This document shows, one piece after another, positions 34,897-42,413 of a stretch of 64,000 nt of DNA. Every line of letters begins with the position of its first letter. Position 1 is the stretch's first letter. A model generated the notes under the pieces. It was not told where the DNA came from and ran no database searches. It worked only from the letters and a program-made list of their open reading frames with translations. Source of the stretch: an uncultured Altererythrobacter sp. (GTDB lineage: Bacteria > Pseudomonadota > Alphaproteobacteria > Sphingomonadales > Sphingomonadaceae); NCBI GenBank assembly GCA_913055875.1, contig CAJXJY010000011.1, positions 1 through 64,000 on the forward strand. The letters run 5' to 3'. Position numbers and translations under genes: made by a program.

Positions 34897-36056
34897 TTCA
34901 GTTTCTCCGTAGAACGTGCGCCTGCCGAGCGGAACCGGTTGCCGATTCCGCGGGTGCGCGACGTTGCATTGCTAAGCGGTTGTACCTGACCCCCGCCTGA
35001 AGCGAGAGATACCACCTTGGTATCGCGCACCGTCGTGACCGGGACCGGGCCGGTATCGTTGGCGGCAACCGCGGTCGCGACGCCCGCCACGTCGACCCGG
35101 CGCGGCGCCTGCGACTGGGCGGGTTGCTGCACGTTCGGCTGCTGCATTGGCTGCACGACCGGCGCCGGCGCGGGGGCGGATTGGGGTTCGTCCTTCGCCG
35201 CGCGGTCGGGGACGAGGCCGAACACCGTCCAGCCCGAGACCATGGTGGTGGCGACCTTGATCACCATCACCATCAGCGCGCAGTGGACCGCGCCAATGAG
35301 GAAGAAGGCCATCGCCGCCTGCGCGTTGAGTTCGCCCTGCACCGCGGTCAGCGCGGCGAGCACCGGCACCGCGATTTCGAGCATCACGCTGCCGCCGAGC
35401 ACCGCGAAGACCGGCGTCAGCGCGAGCATGACCACGCCCTTGAGCCAACCGGTGAACAGGCCGCGCGTGCCGTTGAACAGCGCCATCACCACGAAGATCG
35501 GCCCCAGCGCGACCAGCACCGCGAGCGCGATCCGCGCGGTCACCAGCACACCGACCGTGCCGAGCAACAGCAGCATCGCACCGAGCCACATGAGGCCGGG
35601 CGGCGAGAAGGCGGAAATGTCCTCGCCGGTCTGTCCCTCGCTCGCGCGCTGGATCGCGCCGAACACGACGTCGAGCTTGTCGGCGAACACCACGGTCGCC
35701 GATCCGTCGCTGCCGGTGAGGAGCGTGGCGAGCCAGTCGGGCCCGCCGATGGCGAGGTTCCACACCACGCTCTGATAGGCGAGCCACGAGGTGGCGAAGG
35801 TCAACACCAGGCCGAGCGTGATCATGCGCGGGGTGAGCGAGCGCACGCCGAGGCGCGAGCGGCCGAGCAGCAGGCTGATCGCGAAGAAGGCGACATACAG
35901 CGTCAGCAGGATGGTCAGCACCGGCACCAGCGATCCGCCCGGCGCGAACAGCCGTCCGAAGGCCTGCGTGGTCACGTCGTTGGCGACGCAATCGACCGCG
36001 CGCAACGACGCGGCGACACCCGCGCCGACCCCGTCCATGGCCTGCTGGCAGCTCAT
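34893..36056 (-). CDS. virB6: VirB6/TrbL inner-membrane channel component
   Basis: 387 aa from the ATG at 36056, which overlaps the virB4 stop (ATGA). About six hydrophobic segments between residues 30 and 270 and the conserved Trp-containing MVSGWTVFGLVP region fit VirB6. The C-terminal third is soluble and rich in Gln, Pro and Ala. The longer frame (to 36377) is an antiphase artefact inside virB4. Confidence 0.92.
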   Translation of the reverse strand: MSCQQAMDGVGAGVAASLRAVDCVANDVTTQAFGRLFAPGGSLVPVLTILLTLYVAFFAISLLLGRSRLGVRSLTPRMITLGLVLTFATSWLAYQSVVWNLAIGGPDWLATLLTGSDGSATVVFADKLDVVFGAIQRASEGQTGEDISAFSPPGLMWLGAMLLLLGTVGVLVTARIALAVLVALGPIFVVMALFNGTRGLFTGWLKGVVMLALTPVFAVLGGSVMLEIAVPVLAALTAVQGELNAQAAMAFFLIGAVHCALMVMVIKVATTMVSGWTVFGLVPDRAAKDEPQSAPAPAPVVQPMQQPNVQQPAQSQAPRRVDVAGVATAVAANDTGPVPVTTVRDTKVVSLASGGGQVQPLSNATSRTRGIGNRFRSAGARSTEKLK

Positions 36057-38497
36057 TCGGCCGCCTGCCTGAAGGGCGTGTCCTCGCCCTTCGCATCGAA
36101 CGGGATATCTTCTTCCTTCGCACCGCCGGGCCAGCCATGGCCGGTGAGCGCGGGGAACCAGTCGGCCGGATCGTCGCCCACCGCCTCGCGCAGCAGGTCG
36201 AGCCGGCGCACGGTGCTTTCGCGGCCCGACAGCACGGTGAGCACTTCGGGCGCGCCCGACAGGTCGAGCCGCACCACCACGCTCGCATCGGGCTGGCGGA
36301 TCAGGAAGCAGCGGCTGTGCGCCGGGAGCGAGCGGATCAGCGCCAGCTCGTGCTCGGTCAGCCCGAAACCGTCGCAATAATCCTCCGCCCGCGCGCGGCT
36401 GTTGGGCATGAACACCATCGTCGCGGTCTGCTCGACCAGCGCGGTCGAGATGCGGCTTTCGAGCGCGTCGCGCGCGCTCTGCGTGGCGAAGCCGACCAGC
36501 GCGTTGCGCTTGCGCAAGGTCTTGAGCCAGTCGCGGATGCGCGCGGCGAACACCGCGTCGTCGAGCGCCTTCCAGCCCTCGTCGATCAGGATCATCGTCG
36601 GGCTACCGTCGAGCCGTTCGTCGATGCGGTGGAACAGGTACATCATGGTCGGCGTGCGCAGCCTGGGGTTCTCGAGCAGCGCGGTCATGTCGAAGCCGAG
36701 CACGCGGTTCGTGAGGTCGAGCTCGTCGCGGGCATTGTCGAACAGCCAGCCGTGTTCGCCTTCCCCGATCCACTGGCCGAGCCGGTCGGCCAGATCGCCC
36801 GGTTGCGGCCGCCGCGCACCCGCGAGCAGTTCGCGGAAATGCCTGAGGCGGCGCAGGCCGGCATCGTTGCCGTAGGCCGCGTCGACCGCATGCGCGATCG
36901 CCTGCTCTTCCTCCGGCCCCTCGGCCTTGAGCAGCACGCCGAGCCAGTCGCGCAGGAAGGCGCGGTTGGCGGCCGTATCGGGCAGCGCGAGCGGGTTGAA
37001 GCCGGTCGGCTCGCCCGACGCGATCCGGTCGTAACGCCCGCCGATCCCGCGCACGAACAGCTCGCCGCCGCGATCCTTGTCGAACAGGATCGTGCGCGGT
37101 TTGAACTTCTGCGCCTGCGCGGCGAGGAAATTCATCACCACCGTCTTGCCCGAGCCCGACGGGCCGATGACCGAGAAATTGCCGAGGTCGCCGTGGTGGA
37201 AGTTGAAGAAGAACGGGGTCGAGCTGGTGGTCTGGAGCAGCGTCACCGCCTCGCCCCAGTGGTTGTTCGCGGCCGAACCCAGCGCCATCCCGTGCAGGGA
37301 GCCGAAGCTCGCCATATTCGCCGAGGAGATCAGCGCTCGGCGGACGATGTAGTGCTCGTTGCCGGGGAACTGCGCCCAGAAGGCCGGTTCGAGATTGGTG
37401 TCCTCGCGCACTGCGATCGCGCCGGTATCGGCTAGCGCGGCGGCGCAAGTGGCGGTCGCGTCGTCGAGCCGCGACAGGTCGCGCTCGCGCACCTGGATGG
37501 TCAGGTGATGGTCGCCGAAGCCGACCGCGCCGTTGCCGAGCTCGTCGCGCGCGGCGAGCATGTCGGCGCGCTCGGCGCGCGCTTCCTCGTCGGCAGACTT
37601 GAGGCGGCGGAGCGCGAGATCCATCCGCTCGCGCGCGGTGGTCCGCTCGGCGGGGGCATAGGTCTCGGTGACGATCAGCTCGCAGGGCAGCCGCAGCAGC
37701 GGGTCGAGCAGGCCGGGCGAAGTCGCGTCGGGATATTCCTTGAGGCTGATCATCGAGGCGAAATCGGCCGCGCCCGAACCGCGCTGCTCCATCGCGTCGA
37801 GCCCGAAACTGGTGCGGCGATAGGGCAGCATCTGCCCGATATCGCTGTCCTCGCCCGGGCGGCGGACCGGGCGCATCTCGCCGTTATAGAGCGCCGACAG
37901 CAGTTCCAGCAGCTCCGAATTGGTGCCGCCGCTCGGGCCGACATATTCACCCAGCAGCGACGCGCCGTAGGGCTGTAGCGCGGCGACCAGCCCGGTCGCG
38001 GCAGCTTTCAGGCTGCGGATATCCTTGGGATCGGCCTCGGCGCCCTCGCTCTTGCGGCGGCTGAGCATCTTCGACGCCCGCTCGGCGAGCCCCGCCTTGC
38101 CGCGCGCCGGGCGGCGGATGATGGTGACGAACTGATCGTTGACGAACAGCGAACCGCCAGCCAGCCCTTCCTTCCAGCGCGCATCGATATGGCGGCTGAG
38201 CGGGTCGGGGAACTCGGCGTCGAGCTCGACCTCGACCCGGCGGCGGACGACGTGATGATACAGCACGAAGCGCGAATCGAGCGTCGAGCGCAGCACCACT
38301 TCGCGCGTCGCCGCATGCGCGTTGAGCGCGTCGCTGTCCTCGGTCTCGAACAGCAGGCCGGGCACCTGCAGCGCGGTCATCACCGAGCCGTCGCGCAGCA
38401 GCATGGTGTTCTCGTCGAGCAGGCGCGCATAGGGCAGCCGGTCGCCCGCGCGGGCTTCCCTGGCGCTCCAGCTTGCGGCTCCGATCCACTTGGTCAT
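36053..38497 (-). CDS. virB4: VirB4-type ATPase
   Basis: 814 aa. CagE/TrbE_VirB N-terminal domain, then Walker A GPSGSGKTVVMNF and Walker B MILIDEGWKAL. The C-terminal RecA-like lobe contains MVFMPNSRARAEDY. It energises pilus assembly or secretion. It follows virB3 by 27 nt and overlaps virB6. Length is normal for VirB4. Confidence 0.96.
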   Translation of the reverse strand: MTKWIGAASWSAREARAGDRLPYARLLDENTMLLRDGSVMTALQVPGLLFETEDSDALNAHAATREVVLRSTLDSRFVLYHHVVRRRVEVELDAEFPDPLSRHIDARWKEGLAGGSLFVNDQFVTIIRRPARGKAGLAERASKMLSRRKSEGAEADPKDIRSLKAAATGLVAALQPYGASLLGEYVGPSGGTNSELLELLSALYNGEMRPVRRPGEDSDIGQMLPYRRTSFGLDAMEQRGSGAADFASMISLKEYPDATSPGLLDPLLRLPCELIVTETYAPAERTTARERMDLALRRLKSADEEARAERADMLAARDELGNGAVGFGDHHLTIQVRERDLSRLDDATATCAAALADTGAIAVREDTNLEPAFWAQFPGNEHYIVRRALISSANMASFGSLHGMALGSAANNHWGEAVTLLQTTSSTPFFFNFHHGDLGNFSVIGPSGSGKTVVMNFLAAQAQKFKPRTILFDKDRGGELFVRGIGGRYDRIASGEPTGFNPLALPDTAANRAFLRDWLGVLLKAEGPEEEQAIAHAVDAAYGNDAGLRRLRHFRELLAGARRPQPGDLADRLGQWIGEGEHGWLFDNARDELDLTNRVLGFDMTALLENPRLRTPTMMYLFHRIDERLDGSPTMILIDEGWKALDDAVFAARIRDWLKTLRKRNALVGFATQSARDALESRISTALVEQTATMVFMPNSRARAEDYCDGFGLTEHELALIRSLPAHSRCFLIRQPDASVVVRLDLSGAPEVLTVLSGRESTVRRLDLLREAVGDDPADWFPALTGHGWPGGAKEEDIPFDAKGEDTPFRQAAE

Positions 38498-38524
38498 GCG
38501 ATGTGCGGCCCTCCCAGGCCCGAA

Positions 38525-38812
38525 CTAGGCGGCGTAGCTGTTGCAGCCCCAGCGCTTGAAATTCTTCACTCGCGGGCACTTGCTCACCCGGGTGATCCAC
38601 AGGTCGAAGAAGCGCGGCTCGCGCAGGCAGGCGAAATAGCCGATACCGTGCATCGCGACCGCGGCGAGCAGCGCCCACCAGCTGCCGGTGATGAGGAAGA
38701 TTTCCGTCGTCACCGCGAGGTTGATGATGAAATAGTTGAAGGTCACCCCCGCGAACATCTGCGGGCGCGTCAGCGCGCGGTGGACCGGGTGGCGGATCAG
38801 CGCTTCGGCCAC
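38525..38812 (-). CDS. virB3: VirB3 inner-membrane protein
   Basis: 95 aa. Starts MAEALIRHPVHRALTRPQMF and then has two hydrophobic segments. The short, Pro-free helices and the RPQM motif match VirB3. It works with VirB4. It lies 1 nt after the virB2 stop region. Confidence 0.9.
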   Translation of the reverse strand: MAEALIRHPVHRALTRPQMFAGVTFNYFIINLAVTTEIFLITGSWWALLAAVAMHGIGYFACLREPRFFDLWITRVSKCPRVKNFKRWGCNSYAA

Positions 38813-38813
38813 G

Positions 38814-39116
38814 TCAGCCCCCCGCCGCGCTCTGGATGCCGGCGACGATCGTGCCCGCCCCGAACAGGATGAAGACGCCTATGATCACGGTCGCGCCGAA
38901 GCGCCAGTTGAGCCGTCCGGTGAGCATCATGAAGCCGACCGCGGCAACCGCCATCACCGCGACCGCGGTGGCGACATTGCCCAGCAGCGTGCCCTGCAGC
39001 CAGGCGAGCGCGGCGACGATCGGGCCCGAACCCTGCGGATCGGCAACCTGCTGCGCGAAGGCGGCGGTCGGCGACAGGAACAGCGCAAGCGCGGAAAGAC
39101 GGGTAATCGATTTCAT
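38814..39116 (-). CDS. virB2: VirB2-type pilin (TrbC family)
   Basis: 100 aa with a signal peptide (residues 1-21, ends AAFAQQ) and two hydrophobic helices (TLLGNVATAVAVMAVAAVGF and TVIIGVFILFGAGTIVA) joined by a short basic turn. This is the standard pilin layout. Whether a pilus is made cannot be told from the sequence. Confidence 0.9.
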   Translation of the reverse strand: MKSITRLSALALFLSPTAAFAQQVADPQGSGPIVAALAWLQGTLLGNVATAVAVMAVAAVGFMMLTGRLNWRFGATVIIGVFILFGAGTIVAGIQSAAGG

Positions 39117-39131
39117 ATTGCTAAGGCGTCC

Positions 39132-39770
39132 TTACGGGTTCTCGGTACGGGAATGGTTCGACAGCCGCTGCATGATCGCGGCGACGTAAAGCTGGGTTTC
39201 GCGGATGCGCGGGATGCCGCCGGCGCGTTCGACCCGGCCCGGCCCGGCATTGTAGGCGGCGAGCGCGCGCTCGAGATCGCCGTCGAAACGGTCGAGCTGT
39301 TCGCGCAGGTAGCGCGCCCCGCCCTCCAGATTGGCGTAGGGATCGTCGGGATCGACCCCGAGATAGCGCGCGGTGCCGGGCATCAGCTGCGCGAGGCCGC
39401 GCGCGCCCACGGGCGAGACGGCGTTCTCGCGCCAGCGGCTTTCCTGCCACACCACCGCCTCGATCAGCGCCGGGCTGAGATCGAAGCGCTGCGCGAGTTC
39501 GCGCACCTTGGCCGAATAGAGCTGCGGGACCAGCGCGGCGTGCGCTTGCGGATCGGCGATCGCGCCTTCGGGCACGGCGTAGTCGGCGGACAATTCGACC
39601 GCTGCGACGCCTGCTTCGACACCCGTGCTTTCGGCCGGCGCAGCCGCCTGCGCGCCGGCAATCCAGCGTGCACCGTCAGCATCGATTTCCATCACGTCCG
39701 CCCGTACCGGCGACGCAGTCACGGCCAACCCCAACATAATGGCGAAGCAGGCCGAGGTTCTGAGAATCAT
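39132..39770 (-). CDS. virB1: VirB1-like lytic transglycosylase
   Basis: 212 aa with signal peptide (to about residue 24). SLT fold signature: ALIEAVVWQESRWRENAVSP with catalytic Glu, then GLAQLMPGTARYLGV and AAYNAGPGRV. It would open peptidoglycan for the secretion channel. First gene of the virB unit, preceded by a 307-bp gap with large hairpins. Confidence 0.93.
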   Translation of the reverse strand: MILRTSACFAIMLGLAVTASPVRADVMEIDADGARWIAGAQAAAPAESTGVEAGVAAVELSADYAVPEGAIADPQAHAALVPQLYSAKVRELAQRFDLSPALIEAVVWQESRWRENAVSPVGARGLAQLMPGTARYLGVDPDDPYANLEGGARYLREQLDRFDGDLERALAAYNAGPGRVERAGGIPRIRETQLYVAAIMQRLSNHSRTENP

Positions 39771-39876
39771 CGAACCCTCCGTCCGATCCCTTTGCGCACC
39801 CTACATGACAAGCCGGTGACAGCAACCTGAACGATTGGCGGTTTTCGGCCTGCATTACTGTCGGCTTCGTTGAAAC

Positions 39877-39954
39877 GGCACCGGCCCGCTCCCCACCCGG
39901 CTACCCCGACCGTAGTATCCTATGGGTGGCCGGGTGGGGGCGTGGGCCGGTGCC
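39877..39954. other. Large imperfect inverted repeat (about 30-bp arms)
   Basis: The arm starting GGCACCGGCCCGCTCCCCAC (39877-39906) pairs imperfectly with the arm ending GTGGGCCGGTGCC (39924-39954). The loop is about 17 nt. It lies in the 307-bp gap upstream of virB1 and downstream of the small periplasmic protein gene. It could be a structured RNA, an attenuator or a terminator. I do not recognise it as a known RNA family. Confidence 0.5.
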
Positions 39955-40012
39955 GCTATCGCTTCAGCGAAACTCGAAACGGACTGTAGCGATTCAATTG
40001 GTCCGCAATAGG

Positions 40013-40047
40013 GCGCGGCCCGCCCGGGGAAACCGGACGGGCCGCGC
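40013..40047 (-). terminator. GC-rich hairpin after the small periplasmic protein gene
   Basis: GCGCGGCCCG (40013-40022) pairs with CGGGCCGCGC (40038-40047), and the stem continues inward as CCGG/CCGG after one mismatch. The loop is GGAAA. It lies 31 bp after the stop of the minus-strand gene ending at 40078. There is no T-run, so it may act as an intrinsic or a processed 3' end. Confidence 0.6.
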
Positions 40048-40077
40048 GAAAGCTCGAACGGGATCGGGCGGTTGCCG

Positions 40078-40437
40078 TCAGCGCGCCGCGACTCGCGCGG
40101 GAGTGGCGAATTCTCCGCGATCGAGCATCGCCAGCGCCTGCCGCGCCAGCGTGCGCGAATCGACCCAGTCGCCGGTGGCGGTCTCGAGCCGCAACGGGGT
40201 GTCCGAGCGCAGCGCAGCACGGAACATTTCGCGTGCCTGCTCGGCGCGTCCCTCGCGCGCATGCGCGATTCCCAGATTGATGAGCCGCGCCGGATCGTCG
40301 GCGTCGAGTTCGGAATTGAGCTCGATCTCTACTATCGCGGCTTGGTTGCGGCCCTCGGACAGTTCCTCGAAGCCGACCTCCGGAACGGCGGCCGATGCCT
40401 GCGCCAGAACCAGACCGGCAATCACCGTGAAAGCCAT
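40078..40437 (-). CDS. Small periplasmic protein with TPR-like repeats
   Basis: 119 aa. ATG at 40437 with GGGAG 8 nt upstream; the longer frame has a basic, unlikely N-terminus. Signal peptide to about residue 17 (ends QASAAVP). The middle has a TPR-like helix pair (ARLINLGIAHAREGRAEQAREMFRAAL, split across helices). Such proteins are common in sphingomonads and have no defined role. It is divergent from the lipoprotein gene at 40750 and shares the PhoB-box-like region. Confidence 0.65.
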   Translation of the reverse strand: MAFTVIAGLVLAQASAAVPEVGFEELSEGRNQAAIVEIELNSELDADDPARLINLGIAHAREGRAEQAREMFRAALRSDTPLRLETATGDWVDSRTLARQALAMLDRGEFATPARVAAR

Positions 40438-40513
40438 CGCACATCTCCCTGTGGCTTTGTTTCGTGAGGGGAGAATGCGCCTGCCGACGCGCCACTGCAA
40501 CAAAAATGAAATA

Positions 40514-40531
40514 TTGTCATTATTTTGTAAC
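40514..40531. promoter_or_regulatory. PhoB-box-like direct repeat 1
   Basis: TTGTCAT-TATT-TTGTAAC (40514-40531) matches the Pho box layout: two 7-mers with an 11-bp period and an A/T spacer. It sits in an AT-rich part of the 312-bp gap between the divergent genes at 40437 and 40750. Regulation by PhoB is inference. Confidence 0.5.
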
Positions 40532-40654
40532 GTAGGAGAACGAACCTTTTTATTTTCAGCTATTTACCTCGTTCACTCACTGTAACATTACTGCGCTCTC
40601 GTGTCATAATTGTCATGCAACGGTTGTAATATTGTTTCCGAAATTATCGCGCTG

Positions 40655-40672
40655 CTGAAAAGAAACTGTCAC
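40655..40672 (+). promoter_or_regulatory. PhoB-box-like direct repeat 2
   Basis: CTGAAAA-GAAA-CTGTCAC (40655-40672) again has an 11-bp period; the second half is a consensus half-site and the first is degenerate. It lies 78 bp before the lipoprotein start at 40750. Confidence 0.45.
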
Positions 40673-40749
40673 GCGCCGCGCTTAGTCCCCGGACCGCGAT
40701 CGAAATCTCGCAACCACCGATTCTCGGCATTTGAGGGGACCGTAAGCTC

Positions 40750-42309
40750 GTGAAAAATCTTAGCCGTACTATCGTTCTCGGCTGTGGCCTGGTGATGATC
40801 ACCGGCTGCGGGGCCGATGAAATCGTCTCGCCCGGCACCTCCGGCGACGTCAACGTCAACATCACCAACCCGCCGCCGCCCCCGCCGCCCCCGCCGCCGC
40901 CGACCGCCACGCTGGTCACGCCGGCAGCCGGTTGCCCGACGATCAATTCGACCGGCGGCCTCAACGATGCGGGCACGATCAGCGGCCCGACCGGCGAATA
41001 CCGCGTCTGCGAACTCCCGGCTCTCGTCGATGCCGACGACAGCCTGCCCTATATCGAGGGCCTGCTCTATTCGCTGCCCGGCCGGGTCGACATCGGCACC
41101 GACCAGGGCTTTTCGAGCACCGGCTCGCAAGTCGAGCTGACCATCGCCCCCGGCGTCACCGTCTATGGCGGCACCGGCCGCTCGTTCCTGGTTGCCAATC
41201 GCGGCAACCAGCTGATCGCCAACGGCACCGCAGACCGGCCGATCGTGTTCACCAGCCGCGACAACGTGCTCGGCCTTAGCACCGACGAATCGATCGGCCA
41301 GTGGGGCGGCGTCGTGCTGCTCGGCCGCGCGCCGGTGGCGGATTGCCGCGTCGGCGGGTTCAACACCGCCGGCTCGCCCAACACCAACGCGACCTGCGAG
41401 CAGGAGCTCGAGGGCGCTTCGACGACCACGCTGTTCGGCGGCAACGACTCCGCCGACAGCTCGGGCTCGATCCGCTACGTCCAGATCCGCTATTCGGGCT
41501 TCAGCCTCGCGCCCAACCGCGAGCTGCAATCGCTCACCACCGGCGGCGTCGGCACCGGCACCACCTTCGATCACTTCATGTCGTTCAACAGCTCGGACGA
41601 CGGGATGGAATTCTTCGGCGGCTCGGTGAACATGAAATACGTCGTCGCGGTCGGCGCCGACGACGACACGATCGACGTCGACTCGGGCGCCAAGGCCAAC
41701 ATGCAGTTCGTGATCGGCGTCCAGCGCACGTCGGGCGGCGACAACCTGATCGAGCTCGACTCGCCCGACGAGGCGGCGACGCCGTCCGCGGCGATCCCGC
41801 AGACCGTGTTGCAAGTGGCGAACTTCACCTTCGTCGAGCGCAGCACCGCCAACTCGCAGGTCGTGCGCGCCCGCGGCGGCCCCAAGCTGGTCCTCGCCAA
41901 CGGCGTCATGGATACCGATACCGAGACCTGTATCCGCATCGACGATCCGGAAACCTTCGCCGCCGATCCGGACTACTTCGCGGTGGTCGGCGATTGCGAT
42001 CCGGCGCGCCCGAACCGCGGCAACACCAACCCCAGCGACCAGCAGGTGCAGGACGATTTCATCGCTGACTCGGGTCAGAACAACTCGAACTTCACCATCA
42101 CGCTGACCGGGGTGTTCATCAACGGCACCAACGAGAACGGGGTCACGCCGATCGACGCGGCGACGCTGTCGGGCTTCTTCGACACCACGACCTATATCGG
42201 CGCGGTCCAGGACGGCAACGACACCTGGTATCAGGACTGGACCTGCAATTCCTCGACCGTGAGCTTCGGCAGCTCGAACGGGGATTGCACGCTCATCCCG
42301 GTCTACTGA
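40750..42309 (+). CDS. Polyproline-linked secreted lipoprotein, beta-helix-like
   Basis: 519 aa, GTG start. A lipobox-type signal (VMITGCG) predicts lipidation at Cys 19 or so. A run of 11 prolines follows near residue 40. The rest has repeated short strands, Gly/Asn/Asp-rich turns and segments such as NGTADRPIVFTSRDN and GQWGGVVLLGRAP, resembling parallel beta-helix surface proteins. It precedes a TonB receptor by 104 bp and probably works with it at the outer membrane. No catalytic motif is obvious. PhoB-box-like sites upstream suggest phosphate control. Confidence 0.7.
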   Translation: MKNLSRTIVLGCGLVMITGCGADEIVSPGTSGDVNVNITNPPPPPPPPPPPTATLVTPAAGCPTINSTGGLNDAGTISGPTGEYRVCELPALVDADDSLPYIEGLLYSLPGRVDIGTDQGFSSTGSQVELTIAPGVTVYGGTGRSFLVANRGNQLIANGTADRPIVFTSRDNVLGLSTDESIGQWGGVVLLGRAPVADCRVGGFNTAGSPNTNATCEQELEGASTTTLFGGNDSADSSGSIRYVQIRYSGFSLAPNRELQSLTTGGVGTGTTFDHFMSFNSSDDGMEFFGGSVNMKYVVAVGADDDTIDVDSGAKANMQFVIGVQRTSGGDNLIELDSPDEAATPSAAIPQTVLQVANFTFVERSTANSQVVRARGGPKLVLANGVMDTDTETCIRIDDPETFAADPDYFAVVGDCDPARPNRGNTNPSDQQVQDDFIADSGQNNSNFTITLTGVFINGTNENGVTPIDAATLSGFFDTTTYIGAVQDGNDTWYQDWTCNSSTVSFGSSNGDCTLIPVY

Positions 42310-42413
42310 TTGAGGCGCGTGGCCGGAGCGGAGCGGCGCCTCACCGGGCACCGCGGGTTCCGGCCACCGACCCCGACGAAATGTTCTGTAATTCTGATTG
42401 AGGGGCTCTCACG

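Noticed and set aside
40602-40616. A second TGTCAT direct repeat as a PhoB box
   Set aside because: The period is 9 bp, whereas Pho boxes have an 11-bp period. It was not counted.
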